45,538 nucleotides of DNA from WACF01 sp040880205 (GCA_040880205.1 JBBDIU010000023.1:1-45538); one strand, 5' to 3'. Counted from the stretch's first letter, positions 16,026 to 25,133 are shown. Program-made: numbers and translations. Notes: generated by a model not told the origin, from the sequence alone.

Positions 16026-16070
16026 GTGTGCTGGCGAGAGGCTCTGTTTCGGAAAGGTAAACTGGCGGGG

Positions 16071-19000
16071 GTGAACTTGTTTACAATACCGCATCCCAGG
16101 GCTCGCTTTCGCGCCCTGTGGCGTTCCACAATTATTTTGATTGCGCTATTTGGCTGCCTGGCTCATGCGGTCGATGTCAGTAAAAGTTCCAACGATCATC
16201 GCCAATACCGTTATTTGCAGCTGCCCAATCAATTAGAGATCCTGCTCATTTCCGATCCCGGCACTGACAAAGCAGCCGTGGCAATGAATGTTTTTGTTGG
16301 CAGTGCCGACGATCCTCCCGAGCGTGAAGGCCTGGCCCATTTTCTGGAGCACATGTTGTTTTTGGGAACCGAGAAGTATCCGGAGGCGAATGACTACCAG
16401 AGCTTTATCAGTGCGCACGGCGGTTCCCACAATGCTTACACAGCGCTTGAGCACACCAACTATTTTTTTGACATCAATTCGGACCATCTTGAGCAAGGCC
16501 TGGACCGTTTCGCACAATTTTTTATAGCGCCACTGTTTAGTGCCGACTACGTGGAACGCGAGCGCAACGCCGCACACTCCGAATATCGGGCGCGCCTCAA
16601 CGATGAATACCAGCGCACTCTGGATGTCTATCGCCAAGTAATGAATCCCGACCACCCACTGGCAAAATTCAGCGTGGGCAATCTCGCCACCCTATCCAAC
16701 GACGAACTGCCCAACAACGAACGGGCCAATGAAGACCTTTCCCATGACGAACGGCCCAATGAGGAACCTGGTCACGAGCGGACGCAGCAGGAGGGTGGCC
16801 TCAGACGTGACCTGATGGCTTTTTGCCGCGAACATTACCGGGCCGGAGCCATGGCTCTGGTGGTATTGGGGAAGGAGAGCCTTGATAAACTCGAAGCGAT
16901 GGTGAAGCCGCGCTTCTCAATGGTGCCGGAGCGTGATGCATCCGCGGATGAACTTGCCGAGGAAGAAGTGGGCGGTAAGCAAACCAGTGCTGACCTCGCC
17001 AGTCCAATGTTTCCGGCCGATGACTTGCCCATGCGGATTTTTATTCAGCCCGCATCAGAACTGCGCGAACTGAAACTGTTGTTCCCGATTCCTCCGGTTG
17101 ACCGCCACTACCGCCAAAAGCCCAGTGAGTATCTGAGCCATTTGCTGGGCCACGAAAGCGAAGGTAGTTTGCTTTCGGTATTAAAAGCGCAAGGTTGGGC
17201 CAAGGCGCTCAGTGCTGGCGTATCTTTGTCTGTTCGGGACAGCGCATTGTTTGAGATCAGTATTAGCCTCACCGCGGCAGGTTTGGCCCAACGGGAGGAC
17301 ATCATCGCGCTGGCATTTTCCGCTATTGAAAAGTTGGACAGCGAAGGTATTGAAGAATGGCGGTTTACCGAGCTGCGGCAGCTTGCCCGAATCGCCTTTC
17401 GTTATCAGGAGAAGACCTCGCCCGCTACCACCGTCCAATCCTTGGCGCACAACCTGCACTACTATGAACCCGAGAATGTGATAGCCGGTGATTATTTGTG
17501 GCAGGAGTACAATCCAGAGCTCATCAAGCAATTTGTCGCCTACCTTAATCCGGGCAATGTGGTGGTGACAACCATTGCTCCCGGAGTGGAAGTCGAGCAG
17601 ATAACAGATTACTTTTCCGTACCCTACAGTGTGGATAGAGCCTCACTGGAATTACCTCGGCTCGACTCCACGCTAATGGCCCAGCTGCGGCTGCCGACCG
17701 CCAATCCCTTTATCCCGCGCAACCTGACTTTGAAACCGCGTCCGATTCGATCTTCCGATAGTACCGAGGCAATTGCCCCGGAACCGTATTTGCTCAAGGA
17801 TGCCGCTCGCATTCGGGTATGGTTCAAGCAAGACCAAACCTTTAATGTTCCGCGTGCCAGCACCTATTTACGAATTACATCGCCGGAGGCAGCGCGGTCG
17901 TTGGAAGGATCGGTTTTGACGCACCTTTATTTGGCCATGGTTCGCGACGCGCTTGGTGAGTACGCCTACCCGGCGAGTCTGGCGGGTATGCACTACTCTC
18001 TTCAAGCTCACAGTCGAGGGTTGGACGTGGTGCTAACCGGTTACAACGATGGTCAGGACCAATTATTTCAACGCATCGTTGAACAAATGCATACTCCACG
18101 CTTTTCCCGGCAGCGCTTTGCGGATGTCAAACATGAATTGTTGCGTCAGTGGAGAAACATTTCCCTCGATCCTCCCTACCAACAGCTTATGGAGGTTATG
18201 CCTACATTATTATTCAGCCCCTGGTGGCCCACCGAGGACCGAATCGCGACGCTTGCCGACCTGGGTTTTGATGAGCTCGATAAATTCGCGAAGGATGTTT
18301 TCGTCGGCAGTCGTGCGGAATTGCTGTTCCACGGCAACCTCACGCGGTCAGAAGCGGCCAAGCTCGCCGGCCTGGTCGAAGTTGAATTGCTCAGAGCCAT
18401 GGCCGACAAAATACTAACGCCAGCTGAAGTCGTAAAGCTTACGCCCGTGGAGCTGTGGGAGCGGACAGCGGTATTTGCAAAACCCGTTAATCACCCTGAC
18501 AATGCGGCCCTTCTTTATTTACAGGGTAGTGACGATTCGCTTGAAGAAAGCGCCTATGCAATGCTGTTACGCCAGATAGTAGAGGCGCCTTTTTTCCATC
18601 AGCTGCGCACCGAACGGCAGTTGGGTTACGTGGTTTTTGTATCGTCATTGCCGCTCAAAGATGTACCCGGAACGGTAATGGTTGTACAATCACCCATAGC
18701 GTCTCTCGACGCATTGATTGGCGCCATCCTGGATACCGTGCAAATGTTTGCTGCTGACGCGGCCGACTTGGTGCCGGAAAATCTGACTCAACACAAAAGA
18801 GCCGTGCTCAGTCAGCTACTGGAAGCGCCGCGGAATCTTCACGAGCAGAGCGCCCACTATTGGGATAGCATCGCCAACGACGATGCTTATTTTGATCGCC
18901 GTGAACGACTGGCTGCAGCAGTCAGAGCTATCAGCGCCGAGGAGTTGACGACTTACGTCAAACGTAATTTTGCCGAAGCGCCGAGAGCGCTTTGGGTTAT

Positions 19001-19169
19001 GGCGGGCACCGACCCGTTTGATCGGCGTGAGGGTCGGGCTGGCAACGATCAGCCGGGTGCCGCCAATGAGGGTGAAGCCGCCGAGCAAAGTGACGAAAAA
19101 GCTGGCTGGATGCCAATCAGCCAATGGCCGGATTTCAAGGCCGAGCGGGAAAGCTATATTTACCCTTAG
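16071..19169 (+). CDS. Pitrilysin-like M16 zinc peptidase
   Basis: This 1032-residue insulinase-family protease carries the inverted zinc motif H90-F-L-E93-H94 and the third ligand near E171 (AHSEYRARL), then the usual half-barrel repeats, as in protease III. I prefer the GTG at 16071, which gives MNLFTIPHPRARF and a hydrophobic signal-like segment ending near AHA; an earlier GTG at 16026 adds 15 residues. The export signal suggests a periplasmic enzyme. Residues about 209-242 form an acidic, Asn-rich insert with repeating NERANE / DERPNEE units that ordinary family members lack. The last 35 residues (REGRAGNDQPGAANEGEAAE) are also low-complexity. It follows the permease gene with the frames abutting. 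Confidence 0.93.
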   Translation: MNLFTIPHPRARFRALWRSTIILIALFGCLAHAVDVSKSSNDHRQYRYLQLPNQLEILLISDPGTDKAAVAMNVFVGSADDPPEREGLAHFLEHMLFLGTEKYPEANDYQSFISAHGGSHNAYTALEHTNYFFDINSDHLEQGLDRFAQFFIAPLFSADYVERERNAAHSEYRARLNDEYQRTLDVYRQVMNPDHPLAKFSVGNLATLSNDELPNNERANEDLSHDERPNEEPGHERTQQEGGLRRDLMAFCREHYRAGAMALVVLGKESLDKLEAMVKPRFSMVPERDASADELAEEEVGGKQTSADLASPMFPADDLPMRIFIQPASELRELKLLFPIPPVDRHYRQKPSEYLSHLLGHESEGSLLSVLKAQGWAKALSAGVSLSVRDSALFEISISLTAAGLAQREDIIALAFSAIEKLDSEGIEEWRFTELRQLARIAFRYQEKTSPATTVQSLAHNLHYYEPENVIAGDYLWQEYNPELIKQFVAYLNPGNVVVTTIAPGVEVEQITDYFSVPYSVDRASLELPRLDSTLMAQLRLPTANPFIPRNLTLKPRPIRSSDSTEAIAPEPYLLKDAARIRVWFKQDQTFNVPRASTYLRITSPEAARSLEGSVLTHLYLAMVRDALGEYAYPASLAGMHYSLQAHSRGLDVVLTGYNDGQDQLFQRIVEQMHTPRFSRQRFADVKHELLRQWRNISLDPPYQQLMEVMPTLLFSPWWPTEDRIATLADLGFDELDKFAKDVFVGSRAELLFHGNLTRSEAAKLAGLVEVELLRAMADKILTPAEVVKLTPVELWERTAVFAKPVNHPDNAALLYLQGSDDSLEESAYAMLLRQIVEAPFFHQLRTERQLGYVVFVSSLPLKDVPGTVMVVQSPIASLDALIGAILDTVQMFAADAADLVPENLTQHKRAVLSQLLEAPRNLHEQSAHYWDSIANDDAYFDRRERLAAAVRAISAEELTTYVKRNFAEAPRALWVMAGTDPFDRREGRAGNDQPGAANEGEAAEQSDEKAGWMPISQWPDFKAERESYIYP
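16697..16800 (+). repeat. Coding tandem repeat in the M16 peptidase gene
   Basis: Imperfect units around GAACGGGCCAATGA and GAACGGCCCAATGA, with related GACGAACTGCCCAA, encode the acidic Asn-rich insert. The copies differ at a few bases, which suggests expansion by slippage. Confidence 0.55.
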
Positions 19170-19653
19170 CTACTTTAGCCTTGGCAGCTACATTTATAGT
19201 CTTGGTAGTTACCAATACCTTGGTGGGTACCTTTGGTAGTGAACTGCTAGTAGCGAATAGCGAACTGCCAGTAGTGAACCGCTATAGCCAGACCGGTGGC
19301 ATTATACCGGAAGGCAAACATTAAGCAGCCGAGCCACGATCTGGTGCGGCTTGTAACTCATTGGATAGAGCAATCCACCGAACTCAAAAGGTTGGGGGTC
19401 GCACTTGCAGTACCATGCAAATCATTTCGCGGAAACGTGCAGGCGCGCAGGGAGTGCCGAGCCGACCTCTTCGACTCCAGGAATTTTTAGACGAGCCCTC
19501 GTTGGATTGGTGAAAAAACACCCTTTCTTGCCTGTTTTTTCATCACCATCCTTCCGTGGTTTTCGCTTCCGGTCCGAAGGACTACACTTTATTGAGTTTA
19601 TTAATTTTCAGTTTATGGCGGCGACACGCCGCGGTACAAGCTAGGAGACCCGG
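19170..19653. other. Long aceE leader region with repeats and hairpins
   Basis: This 484-nt spacer holds no convincing gene. 19172-19290 is a degenerate repetitive stretch (CTTGGYAGYTAC-like units, then GAACTGCTAGTAG and GAACTGCCAGTAG). 19344-19404 resembles a decayed tRNA. 19511-19542 is a perfect 10-bp inverted repeat, and 19618-19632 is a 6-bp GCGGCG/CGCCGC hairpin just before the aceE ribosome binding site (AGGAG, 19643-19647). Such a leader could carry regulation of aceEF. Confidence 0.5.
19511..19542. promoter_or_regulatory. A/T-rich perfect inverted repeat in the aceE leader
   Basis: TGAAAAAACA (19511-19520) pairs perfectly with TGTTTTTTCA (19533-19542) over a 12-nt loop. The flanking GGTG and CACC could extend the stem if a 3-nt bulge forms. 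The T6 tract lies within the stem, so it may be an operator, an attenuator or a terminator of readthrough. Confidence 0.4.
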
Positions 19654-22305
19654 ATGCAAGAGGACATCGATTCGCTGGAAACCAAAGAATGGCTGGATGC
19701 AATGCATGCGGTCATTCGTCACTCCGGCAAGGAACGAGCGGCCTTCCTGATCAAGCAACTGGCGGATCGCGCTATTGATGCCGGCGTTCAACTGCCAGCC
19801 GCCATCACCACTCCGTTTCGCAACACCATCCCTTTTCACGATGAAAAGCGCATGCCGGGCGATTTGTTCATGGAGCGTAGAATCCGCTCGTTGACTCGTT
19901 GGAACGCACTGGCCATGGTGATCCGGTCCAACGACAACAAGGAAGGCTTGGGCGGCCATATCGCCTCGTTTTCATCGGCTGCGACCCTTTACGATGTGGG
20001 CTTCAATTATTTCTTCAAAGGCAACGAAGACGGAAACCTGGGCGATCTGGTGTACTTTCAGGGCCACAGTGCGCCCGGTATGTACGCACGATCTTATCTG
20101 GAAGGGCGGCTTACCGAGGAGCAACTGGACAACTTCCGCCGGGAAGTGGACGGCAATGGGCTGTCCTCCTATCCGCACCCCTGGTTGATGCCCAACTACT
20201 GGCAGTTCCCCACTGTGTCCATGGGTCTGGGTCCCATTCAGGCCATCTACCAGGCGCATTTCATGCGTTATATGTCCGCGCGCGGTTTGTCGCCGCGTGG
20301 TGATCGTCATGTGTGGGCCTTCCTCGGTGACGGCGAATGTGACGAGCCGGAAACCCTGGGCGCGATTTCATTGGCTGGCCGCGAGCAGTTGGAAAATCTT
20401 ATCTTTGTGGTTAATTGTAATTTGCAACGCCTGGACGGGCCCGTGCGCGGCAACGGCAAAATTATTCAGGAGCTGGAAGGCATATTCCGCGGTGCCGGCT
20501 GGAACGTTATCAAAGTCGTGTGGGGCCGGCTGTGGGATCCGCTATTCGAAAAAGATCAAACCGGCCTGTTGCAAAAACGCATGGACGAAGTGGTGGACGG
20601 CGAGCTGCAAAACTACAAAGCCAACGGTGGCGCCTACACTCGCGAGCATTTCTTCGGCCATTACCCCGAGTTGTTGGAACTGGTCAAGGATCTCAGCGAC
20701 GAGGACATCATGTACCTCAACCGCGGCGGACACGATCCTTACAAAGTCTACGCCGCTTATGCTCAGGCGGTGGGACACAAAGGTCAGCCTACTGTTATTC
20801 TCGCCCACACCGTGAAAGGTTATGGCATGGGTAGCGCAGGGGAAGCCACCAACGAAACCCATTCAGTGAAAAAAATGGACGTGGAAGAGCTAAAGACCTT
20901 TCGCAATCGTTTTGGCGTGCCCATTTCCGACGAGGAACTCAAGGAAGTCCCTTATTACCGCCCGCCCACCGATTCCCCCGAGATTAGCTATTTGCGCAAG
21001 CGTCGGGAAGAGTTACACGGTCCGTTGCCGGTGCGGCTCAGTGAGTTCGATGCCCTGGAAGTGCCCACCCTCGATGCCTTCAAATCACAAGTCAAAGGCA
21101 CTGGCGATCGCACCATTTCCACCACCATGGCCTTTGTGCGTTTGCTCTCCACCCTCGCCAAGGACAAGAAAATCGGCGAACGCGTTGTCCCTATCGTGCC
21201 CGACGAAGCGCGCACCTTTGGCATGGAAGGCATGTTCCGTCAACTCGGCATCTACTCCTCGGAAGGACAAAAATACACTCCCCACGATGCCGACCAGATT
21301 ATGTATTACAAGGAAGATAAAAAAGGACAGATCCTGGAGGAAGGCATCAACGAAGCGGGCTCCATGTCCGCCTGGCTGGTGGCGGCCACCGCCTACAGCA
21401 ACTTCGCCTGCCCTATGATTCCGTTTTATATTTTTTATTCCATGTTCGGTTTTCAGCGCATTGGCGATCTGGCCTGGGCCGCAGGCGATAGTCAGGCGCG
21501 CGGATTTTTAATCGGCGCCACCGCGGGACGTACCACCCTCAATGGCGAAGGGTTACAGCACCAGGACGGCCACAGTCATATTCTCGCCAATACTATCCCC
21601 AACTGCCGCAGTTACGATCCCACTTACAGTTACGAACTGGCGGTCATTATTCAAAATGGCCTGGAAAGCATGTACGCGAAAAAGGAAAACTGCTTCTACT
21701 ACATTACTACCATGAACGAAAACTATATTCACCCGGACATGCCCAAGGGCGCTGAACAAGGCATTATCAAGGGTGCTTACCTGTTGCGTCGCTGCGACGT
21801 AAAGTCCAAGAAAATGGTGCAGCTAATGGGCAGTGGTACGATATTGCGGGAAGCGGAAGCGGCGGCGGAAATCCTGCGAGACGATTACCAGGTCATGGCG
21901 GAAATATGGAGTGTGACCAGCGCTAATGAACTGGCGCGGGAAGGACAAAGTGTACAGCGCTGGAACCTGATGCATCCCGAGCAAAAGTCGCGCGAAAGCT
22001 ATCTCACCCAGCAATTGAAAGGCCACGACGGGCCGGTGATCGCCGCTTCCGACTACATCAAAGCTTATTTCGAGCAACTGCGAGCTTTTATTCCGCGGCC
22101 CTATACGGTACTGGGAACGGACGGCTTTGGCCGCAGCGACACCCGTGCAAAACTGCGCGAGTTCTTCGAAGTGGATCGGCACTATATTGTGGTGGCGGCA
22201 CTGAAAGCGTTGGCCGATGAAGGCAAGCTCGAGGCTGCGCAAGTAACCGCCGCGATGGAGCGATTTGGCATCGACCCGGAAAAACCGGACCCGGTGCGAT
22301 TGTAA
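19654..22305 (+). CDS. aceE: Pyruvate dehydrogenase E1 component
   Basis: This 883-residue homodimeric-type E1 is close in length to E. coli AceE (887). It decarboxylates pyruvate with thiamine diphosphate and passes the acetyl group to the lipoyl arm of E2. The ThDP-binding motif is visible as GDGECDEPET near residue 229, ending in NCNLQRLDGPVRGNGK. N-terminal RRIRSLTRWNALAMV and the HSVKKMD and GATAGRTTLNGEGLQHQDGHSH stretches are strongly conserved. The start ATG has AGGAG upstream. aceF follows 45 bases later to its GTG start. No pdhR gene is in the window. Confidence 0.97.
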   Translation: MQEDIDSLETKEWLDAMHAVIRHSGKERAAFLIKQLADRAIDAGVQLPAAITTPFRNTIPFHDEKRMPGDLFMERRIRSLTRWNALAMVIRSNDNKEGLGGHIASFSSAATLYDVGFNYFFKGNEDGNLGDLVYFQGHSAPGMYARSYLEGRLTEEQLDNFRREVDGNGLSSYPHPWLMPNYWQFPTVSMGLGPIQAIYQAHFMRYMSARGLSPRGDRHVWAFLGDGECDEPETLGAISLAGREQLENLIFVVNCNLQRLDGPVRGNGKIIQELEGIFRGAGWNVIKVVWGRLWDPLFEKDQTGLLQKRMDEVVDGELQNYKANGGAYTREHFFGHYPELLELVKDLSDEDIMYLNRGGHDPYKVYAAYAQAVGHKGQPTVILAHTVKGYGMGSAGEATNETHSVKKMDVEELKTFRNRFGVPISDEELKEVPYYRPPTDSPEISYLRKRREELHGPLPVRLSEFDALEVPTLDAFKSQVKGTGDRTISTTMAFVRLLSTLAKDKKIGERVVPIVPDEARTFGMEGMFRQLGIYSSEGQKYTPHDADQIMYYKEDKKGQILEEGINEAGSMSAWLVAATAYSNFACPMIPFYIFYSMFGFQRIGDLAWAAGDSQARGFLIGATAGRTTLNGEGLQHQDGHSHILANTIPNCRSYDPTYSYELAVIIQNGLESMYAKKENCFYYITTMNENYIHPDMPKGAEQGIIKGAYLLRRCDVKSKKMVQLMGSGTILREAEAAAEILRDDYQVMAEIWSVTSANELAREGQSVQRWNLMHPEQKSRESYLTQQLKGHDGPVIAASDYIKAYFEQLRAFIPRPYTVLGTDGFGRSDTRAKLREFFEVDRHYIVVAALKALADEGKLEAAQVTAAMERFGIDPEKPDPVRL

Positions 22306-22350
22306 ACCGAGCCCTCTATTCTCTGGCATGTGAGATCAAGGAATTCATTT

Positions 22351-24150
22351 GTGTCCAAGCAAACAGTGAAAGTCCCCGACATAGGCACCGACCAGGCCGC
22401 TGAAGTGGCCGAAGTGCTGGTGGCCCAAGGTGATTTGCTCGAAGTGGAGCAGTCCATTATCGTGCTGGAAACCGACAAGGCTTCGGTGGAAGTGCCCAGC
22501 AGCCACGCCGGCAAGGTGTTGTCCGTTTTGGTCAAGGAGGGCGACGAACTAAAAACCGGCGCACCCATTCTGGAAATCGAAACGGAAGCGGATGCCGCGC
22601 CAGACGCTGATGTGGAAGCAGAGCCTTCAGCGGATAAAGAGTCCTCAGCGGATAAAAAGCCCTCAGCGGAAGAACGAGAGCCCTCAGAGAAGAAACAAAA
22701 ACCCTCGGCAAAGGCAGAAAAGCCCTCGGGCAAGCAAGAGCCCTCAGCGGGTAAAAAAGAGCCTTCAGCGACGGCCAAGCAAGAGCCTTCAGCGACGGCC
22801 AAACAAAAGCCTTCCGCAACGACCAAACAAAAGCCTTCCGCGACAAAACAACAGCCGTCTGCAGAAAAAGCTCCCGCACGGGAAATTCAGATTCCAGTAC
22901 CCGACATAGGCGATTCCGGCGATGTTGAAGTGATTGAAGTTTCCGTTGCCGTGGGCGATGAAATCGAAGAAGGCGATTCGCTCATCGTATTGGAATCGGA
23001 CAAGGCCTCCATGGAACTGCCGTCGCCGTCGGCGGGCAAGGTGATAAAGTTGTTGGTTGCCGAAGGCGATAAAGTCAAACAAGGCCAGCAGGTGGCAGTA
23101 TTGCAGCCTGCCGGTGCCGCGCCGGCTGCTGAAAAGTCTGATACCGCGCAACAGCCTACCGAGGAAAAGTCACGGCAAGCACCAGCTCGAGAAAAACCCG
23201 AAGCGGCTGGCAAAGTGCCACAAGCGGAATCGGCAAGAGTGCCACAGGAAACGGCGGACGGATCTGTTTACGCCGGGCCGGCGGTGCGCAAACTGGCCCG
23301 TCAACTGGGTGTGGATTTAAGCAAAATCAAATCGAGTGGCCCGCGCCATCGCGTTACCAAGGACGACGTTCGCTCCTACGTCAAGGAGATCGTCGCTGGT
23401 GGCGGTAAGGGCGGTGGTATTCCCGAGGTGCCGGCTATCGACTTCGGTCGCTTTGGGGAAACCAAGCGCGTCAAAATGAGCAAGATCAAACGCTCCACCG
23501 CTGCCAACATGCACCGCAGTTGGCTCAACGTACCCCATGTTACCCAATTTGACGATGCCGACATTACCGAACTGGAAACCTATCGCAAAAAGAAAAAAAG
23601 CGAAGCGGAAAAGCGCGGTACTAAATTAACGCCTTTGCCATTCTTAGTAAAAGCCTGCGCATTAACCTTGAAGGCGGAACCCAGTTTCAATGTCTCGTTG
23701 GATCCGGACGGCCAGCACATTGTTGAAAAGCAATACCTTCACATCGGCGTGGCCGTGGACACCCCCGGCGGACTCATGGTGCCGGTAATCCGTGACGTGG
23801 ACCAAAAAGATATCTGGCAGTTGGCCGAGGAGAGCATTGAGCTGGCAGGCAAGGCCCGCGAAGGCAAACTGTCACCCAAGGATATGCAAGGCGGCTGCTT
23901 TACTATATCCAGTTTGGGCACCATCGGCGGTCAGGGTTTTACCCCGGTGGTCAATACACCGGAGGTGGGAATCCTGGGCGTTTCAAAAGCTGCCGTAAAA
24001 CCTCACTGGGATGGCAAAAATTTCGTACCCCGCACGATGCTGCCTCTCTCTCTTTCCTACGATCACCGAGCTGTCAACGGTGCTGACGCGGGCCGCTTTT
24101 TGACGCATTTGGTGGGGCTGCTGGGGGATTATCGGGATTGGGTGGGGTAA
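22351..24150 (+). CDS. aceF: Pyruvate dehydrogenase E2 (dihydrolipoyl acetyltransferase)
   Basis: This 599-residue protein has two lipoyl domains (lipoyl-lysines K43 and K218, both in DKA motifs), a peripheral-subunit-binding domain (about residues 303-345, SVYAGPAVRKLARQLGVDLSKIKSSG) and the catalytic domain with D571-H572-R573 and the downstream NGAD. I chose the GTG at 22351 with AAGGAA upstream; the frame is open to 22330. The linker between the lipoyl domains is unusual: about residues 90-172 are built from repeated (K/E)PSA units with Lys, Glu and Gln, rather than the Ala-Pro linkers usual in this family. Dihydrolipoamide dehydrogenase (lpd) does not follow within the window. Confidence 0.97.
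   Translation: MSKQTVKVPDIGTDQAAEVAEVLVAQGDLLEVEQSIIVLETDKASVEVPSSHAGKVLSVLVKEGDELKTGAPILEIETEADAAPDADVEAEPSADKESSADKKPSAEEREPSEKKQKPSAKAEKPSGKQEPSAGKKEPSATAKQEPSATAKQKPSATTKQKPSATKQQPSAEKAPAREIQIPVPDIGDSGDVEVIEVSVAVGDEIEEGDSLIVLESDKASMELPSPSAGKVIKLLVAEGDKVKQGQQVAVLQPAGAAPAAEKSDTAQQPTEEKSRQAPAREKPEAAGKVPQAESARVPQETADGSVYAGPAVRKLARQLGVDLSKIKSSGPRHRVTKDDVRSYVKEIVAGGGKGGGIPEVPAIDFGRFGETKRVKMSKIKRSTAANMHRSWLNVPHVTQFDDADITELETYRKKKKSEAEKRGTKLTPLPFLVKACALTLKAEPSFNVSLDPDGQHIVEKQYLHIGVAVDTPGGLMVPVIRDVDQKDIWQLAEESIELAGKAREGKLSPKDMQGGCFTISSLGTIGGQGFTPVVNTPEVGILGVSKAAVKPHWDGKNFVPRTMLPLSLSYDHRAVNGADAGRFLTHLVGLLGDYRDWVG
22618..22868 (+). repeat. KPSA/EPSA coding repeat in the E2 linker
   Basis: About a dozen imperfect copies encode (K/E)PSA or (K/E)PS followed by two to five charged residues. 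Adjacent copies such as KQEPSATA-KQEPSATA-KQKPSATT-KQKPSATK are nearly identical at the DNA level, which points to recent tandem duplication. Confidence 0.75.
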
Positions 24151-24210
24151 TGGTTCGATTCGTGAAAGTGTCGGAATTATGTATGAAGGCTGCGGGATGG
24201 GTTCAGGTTG

Positions 24211-24369
24211 CCCGTTTGGCGCTCCGGTACAGCCTTTCGAAACCGCATGAATACGTCCGTGTAGCTCTCTCGCTTGACTGCCATGGATGGCGGAAATGCA
24301 CGCTTTGCAGGAGCAAAAGCGCGCCTTCCCTGAAGTGAGAGTTTCGAAAGGCTGTACCTACCGCCAAAC
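24211..24369. repeat. Inverted-repeat element 1 (18-bp perfect arms)
   Basis: Arms of 18 bp match perfectly: 24226-24243 (GGTACAGCCTTTCGAAAC) and 24341-24358. Outside them GTTTGGCG (24214-24221) matches CGCCAAAC (24362-24369). The 97-nt interior holds GCCATGGATGGC and a 28-nt core (24248-24275) also found inverted in element 2 at 26 of 28 positions. No coding sequence is inside. It looks like a MITE or REP-type palindromic repeat. Confidence 0.75.
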
Positions 24370-24490
24370 TTGCCTTTCGTACTCCGGTTGATTCGTTATT
24401 TCGCTCTACGGCCGAGTTTTTCATTTTTACTCGACCGATGGAAATGCAGCTTAAACGAACAGGAAAATACTTCGGGGCTAGACAGAATGA

Positions 24491-24599
24491 GTTCGGGGGT
24501 TCGGAGGAGTAGTTGGAAACCCTCGCTTCAGGGACGAAGCGAGGGAGCTACAGGGACGTATTCACCGCGTTTTCCAACTACTCCTCCGAAGCGCCGAAC
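24491..24599. repeat. Inverted-repeat element 2 (20-bp perfect arms)
   Basis: Arms of 20 bp match perfectly: 24500-24519 (TTCGGAGGAGTAGTTGGAAA) and 24571-24590, extended by GTTCGG (24491-24496) and CCGAAC (24594-24599). Inside is a second perfect hairpin, CCCTCGCTTC (24520-24529) with GAAGCGAGGG (24536-24545). The core 24537-24564 is the reverse complement of the element 1 core with two mismatches. Confidence 0.78.
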
Positions 24600-24671
24600 G
24601 GGCTACCGGCACGAATTCTGCAGCACGGATTCCGCAACCTGTAACGCACAATGAATACCACAGCGGAGCTC

Positions 24672-25133
24672 TCAATAAATCCCCGCTTCCAAACCAGCCG
24701 CCATCGTCATCCCCAACGTTTCCCAATCCTTAAGAAAACTTTCGTTAAATTTGCCTTGTGAGATAAGCGGCTCCTGAATAGGTCGCCACTTCAGGCCAGT
24801 GATGATTTTCTCCATGGCGGTTCTGGTGCCGGTGCCGTCCAAACCGGCGCGGATGGCGATGGCATAGGGGAGGGCTTGGGTTTCTTCCAGGCAGGGATAA
24901 TAGATGCGATCAAAGAAATCCTTCATGGCGCCGCTCATGTAGCCGAAGTTCTCGGTGGTGCCCAGCAGAATGCCGTCGGCCCACTGCACATCGTCCGAAT
25001 CGGCCTCGAGCGGTTCGACTACCCGCACTTCGACTCCGGTGATGTCCGGATGGGAAGCGCCCTTCACCATGGCGTCTCGCAGTTTCTGAGTGTTGGGTGA
25101 AGGACAGTGGACATTGATCAGCAGTTTGGGCAT
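24672..25133 (-). CDS. Flavodoxin-fold NAD(P)H-dependent reductase
   Basis: This 153-residue protein has the flavodoxin-like fold of FMN-dependent reductases: LLINVHCPSPNTQKLRDAM near the N-terminus for the FMN phosphate, and WADGILLGTTENFGYMSGAMKDFFDRIYYPC around residues 50-80, the WrbA/NADPH-quinone reductase-type flavin loop. The substrate is not evident. Its start overlaps the stop of the upstream lipoprotein gene by one base (TAATG), so the two are coupled. It is the last gene of the leftward miaE block. Confidence 0.82.
   Translation of the reverse strand: MPKLLINVHCPSPNTQKLRDAMVKGASHPDITGVEVRVVEPLEADSDDVQWADGILLGTTENFGYMSGAMKDFFDRIYYPCLEETQALPYAIAIRAGLDGTGTRTAMEKIITGLKWRPIQEPLISQGKFNESFLKDWETLGMTMAAGLEAGIY

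Larger units (their letters stand above)
24151..24671. other. Noncoding region with two related inverted-repeat elements
   Basis: This 521-nt spacer between convergent aceF and the flavodoxin-fold gene holds no credible gene. It contains two structured elements (24211-24369 and 24491-24599) that share a 28-nt core in opposite orientation. Either could stop transcription from aceF. Confidence 0.6.

Noticed and set aside
22182..22826. Long leftward open frame opposite the aceE end and aceF linker (214 residues)
   Set aside because: It reads as repeated AEGSCLAVAEG-type blocks, the antisense image of the E2 linker repeat. Base use and position follow the real aceF frame.
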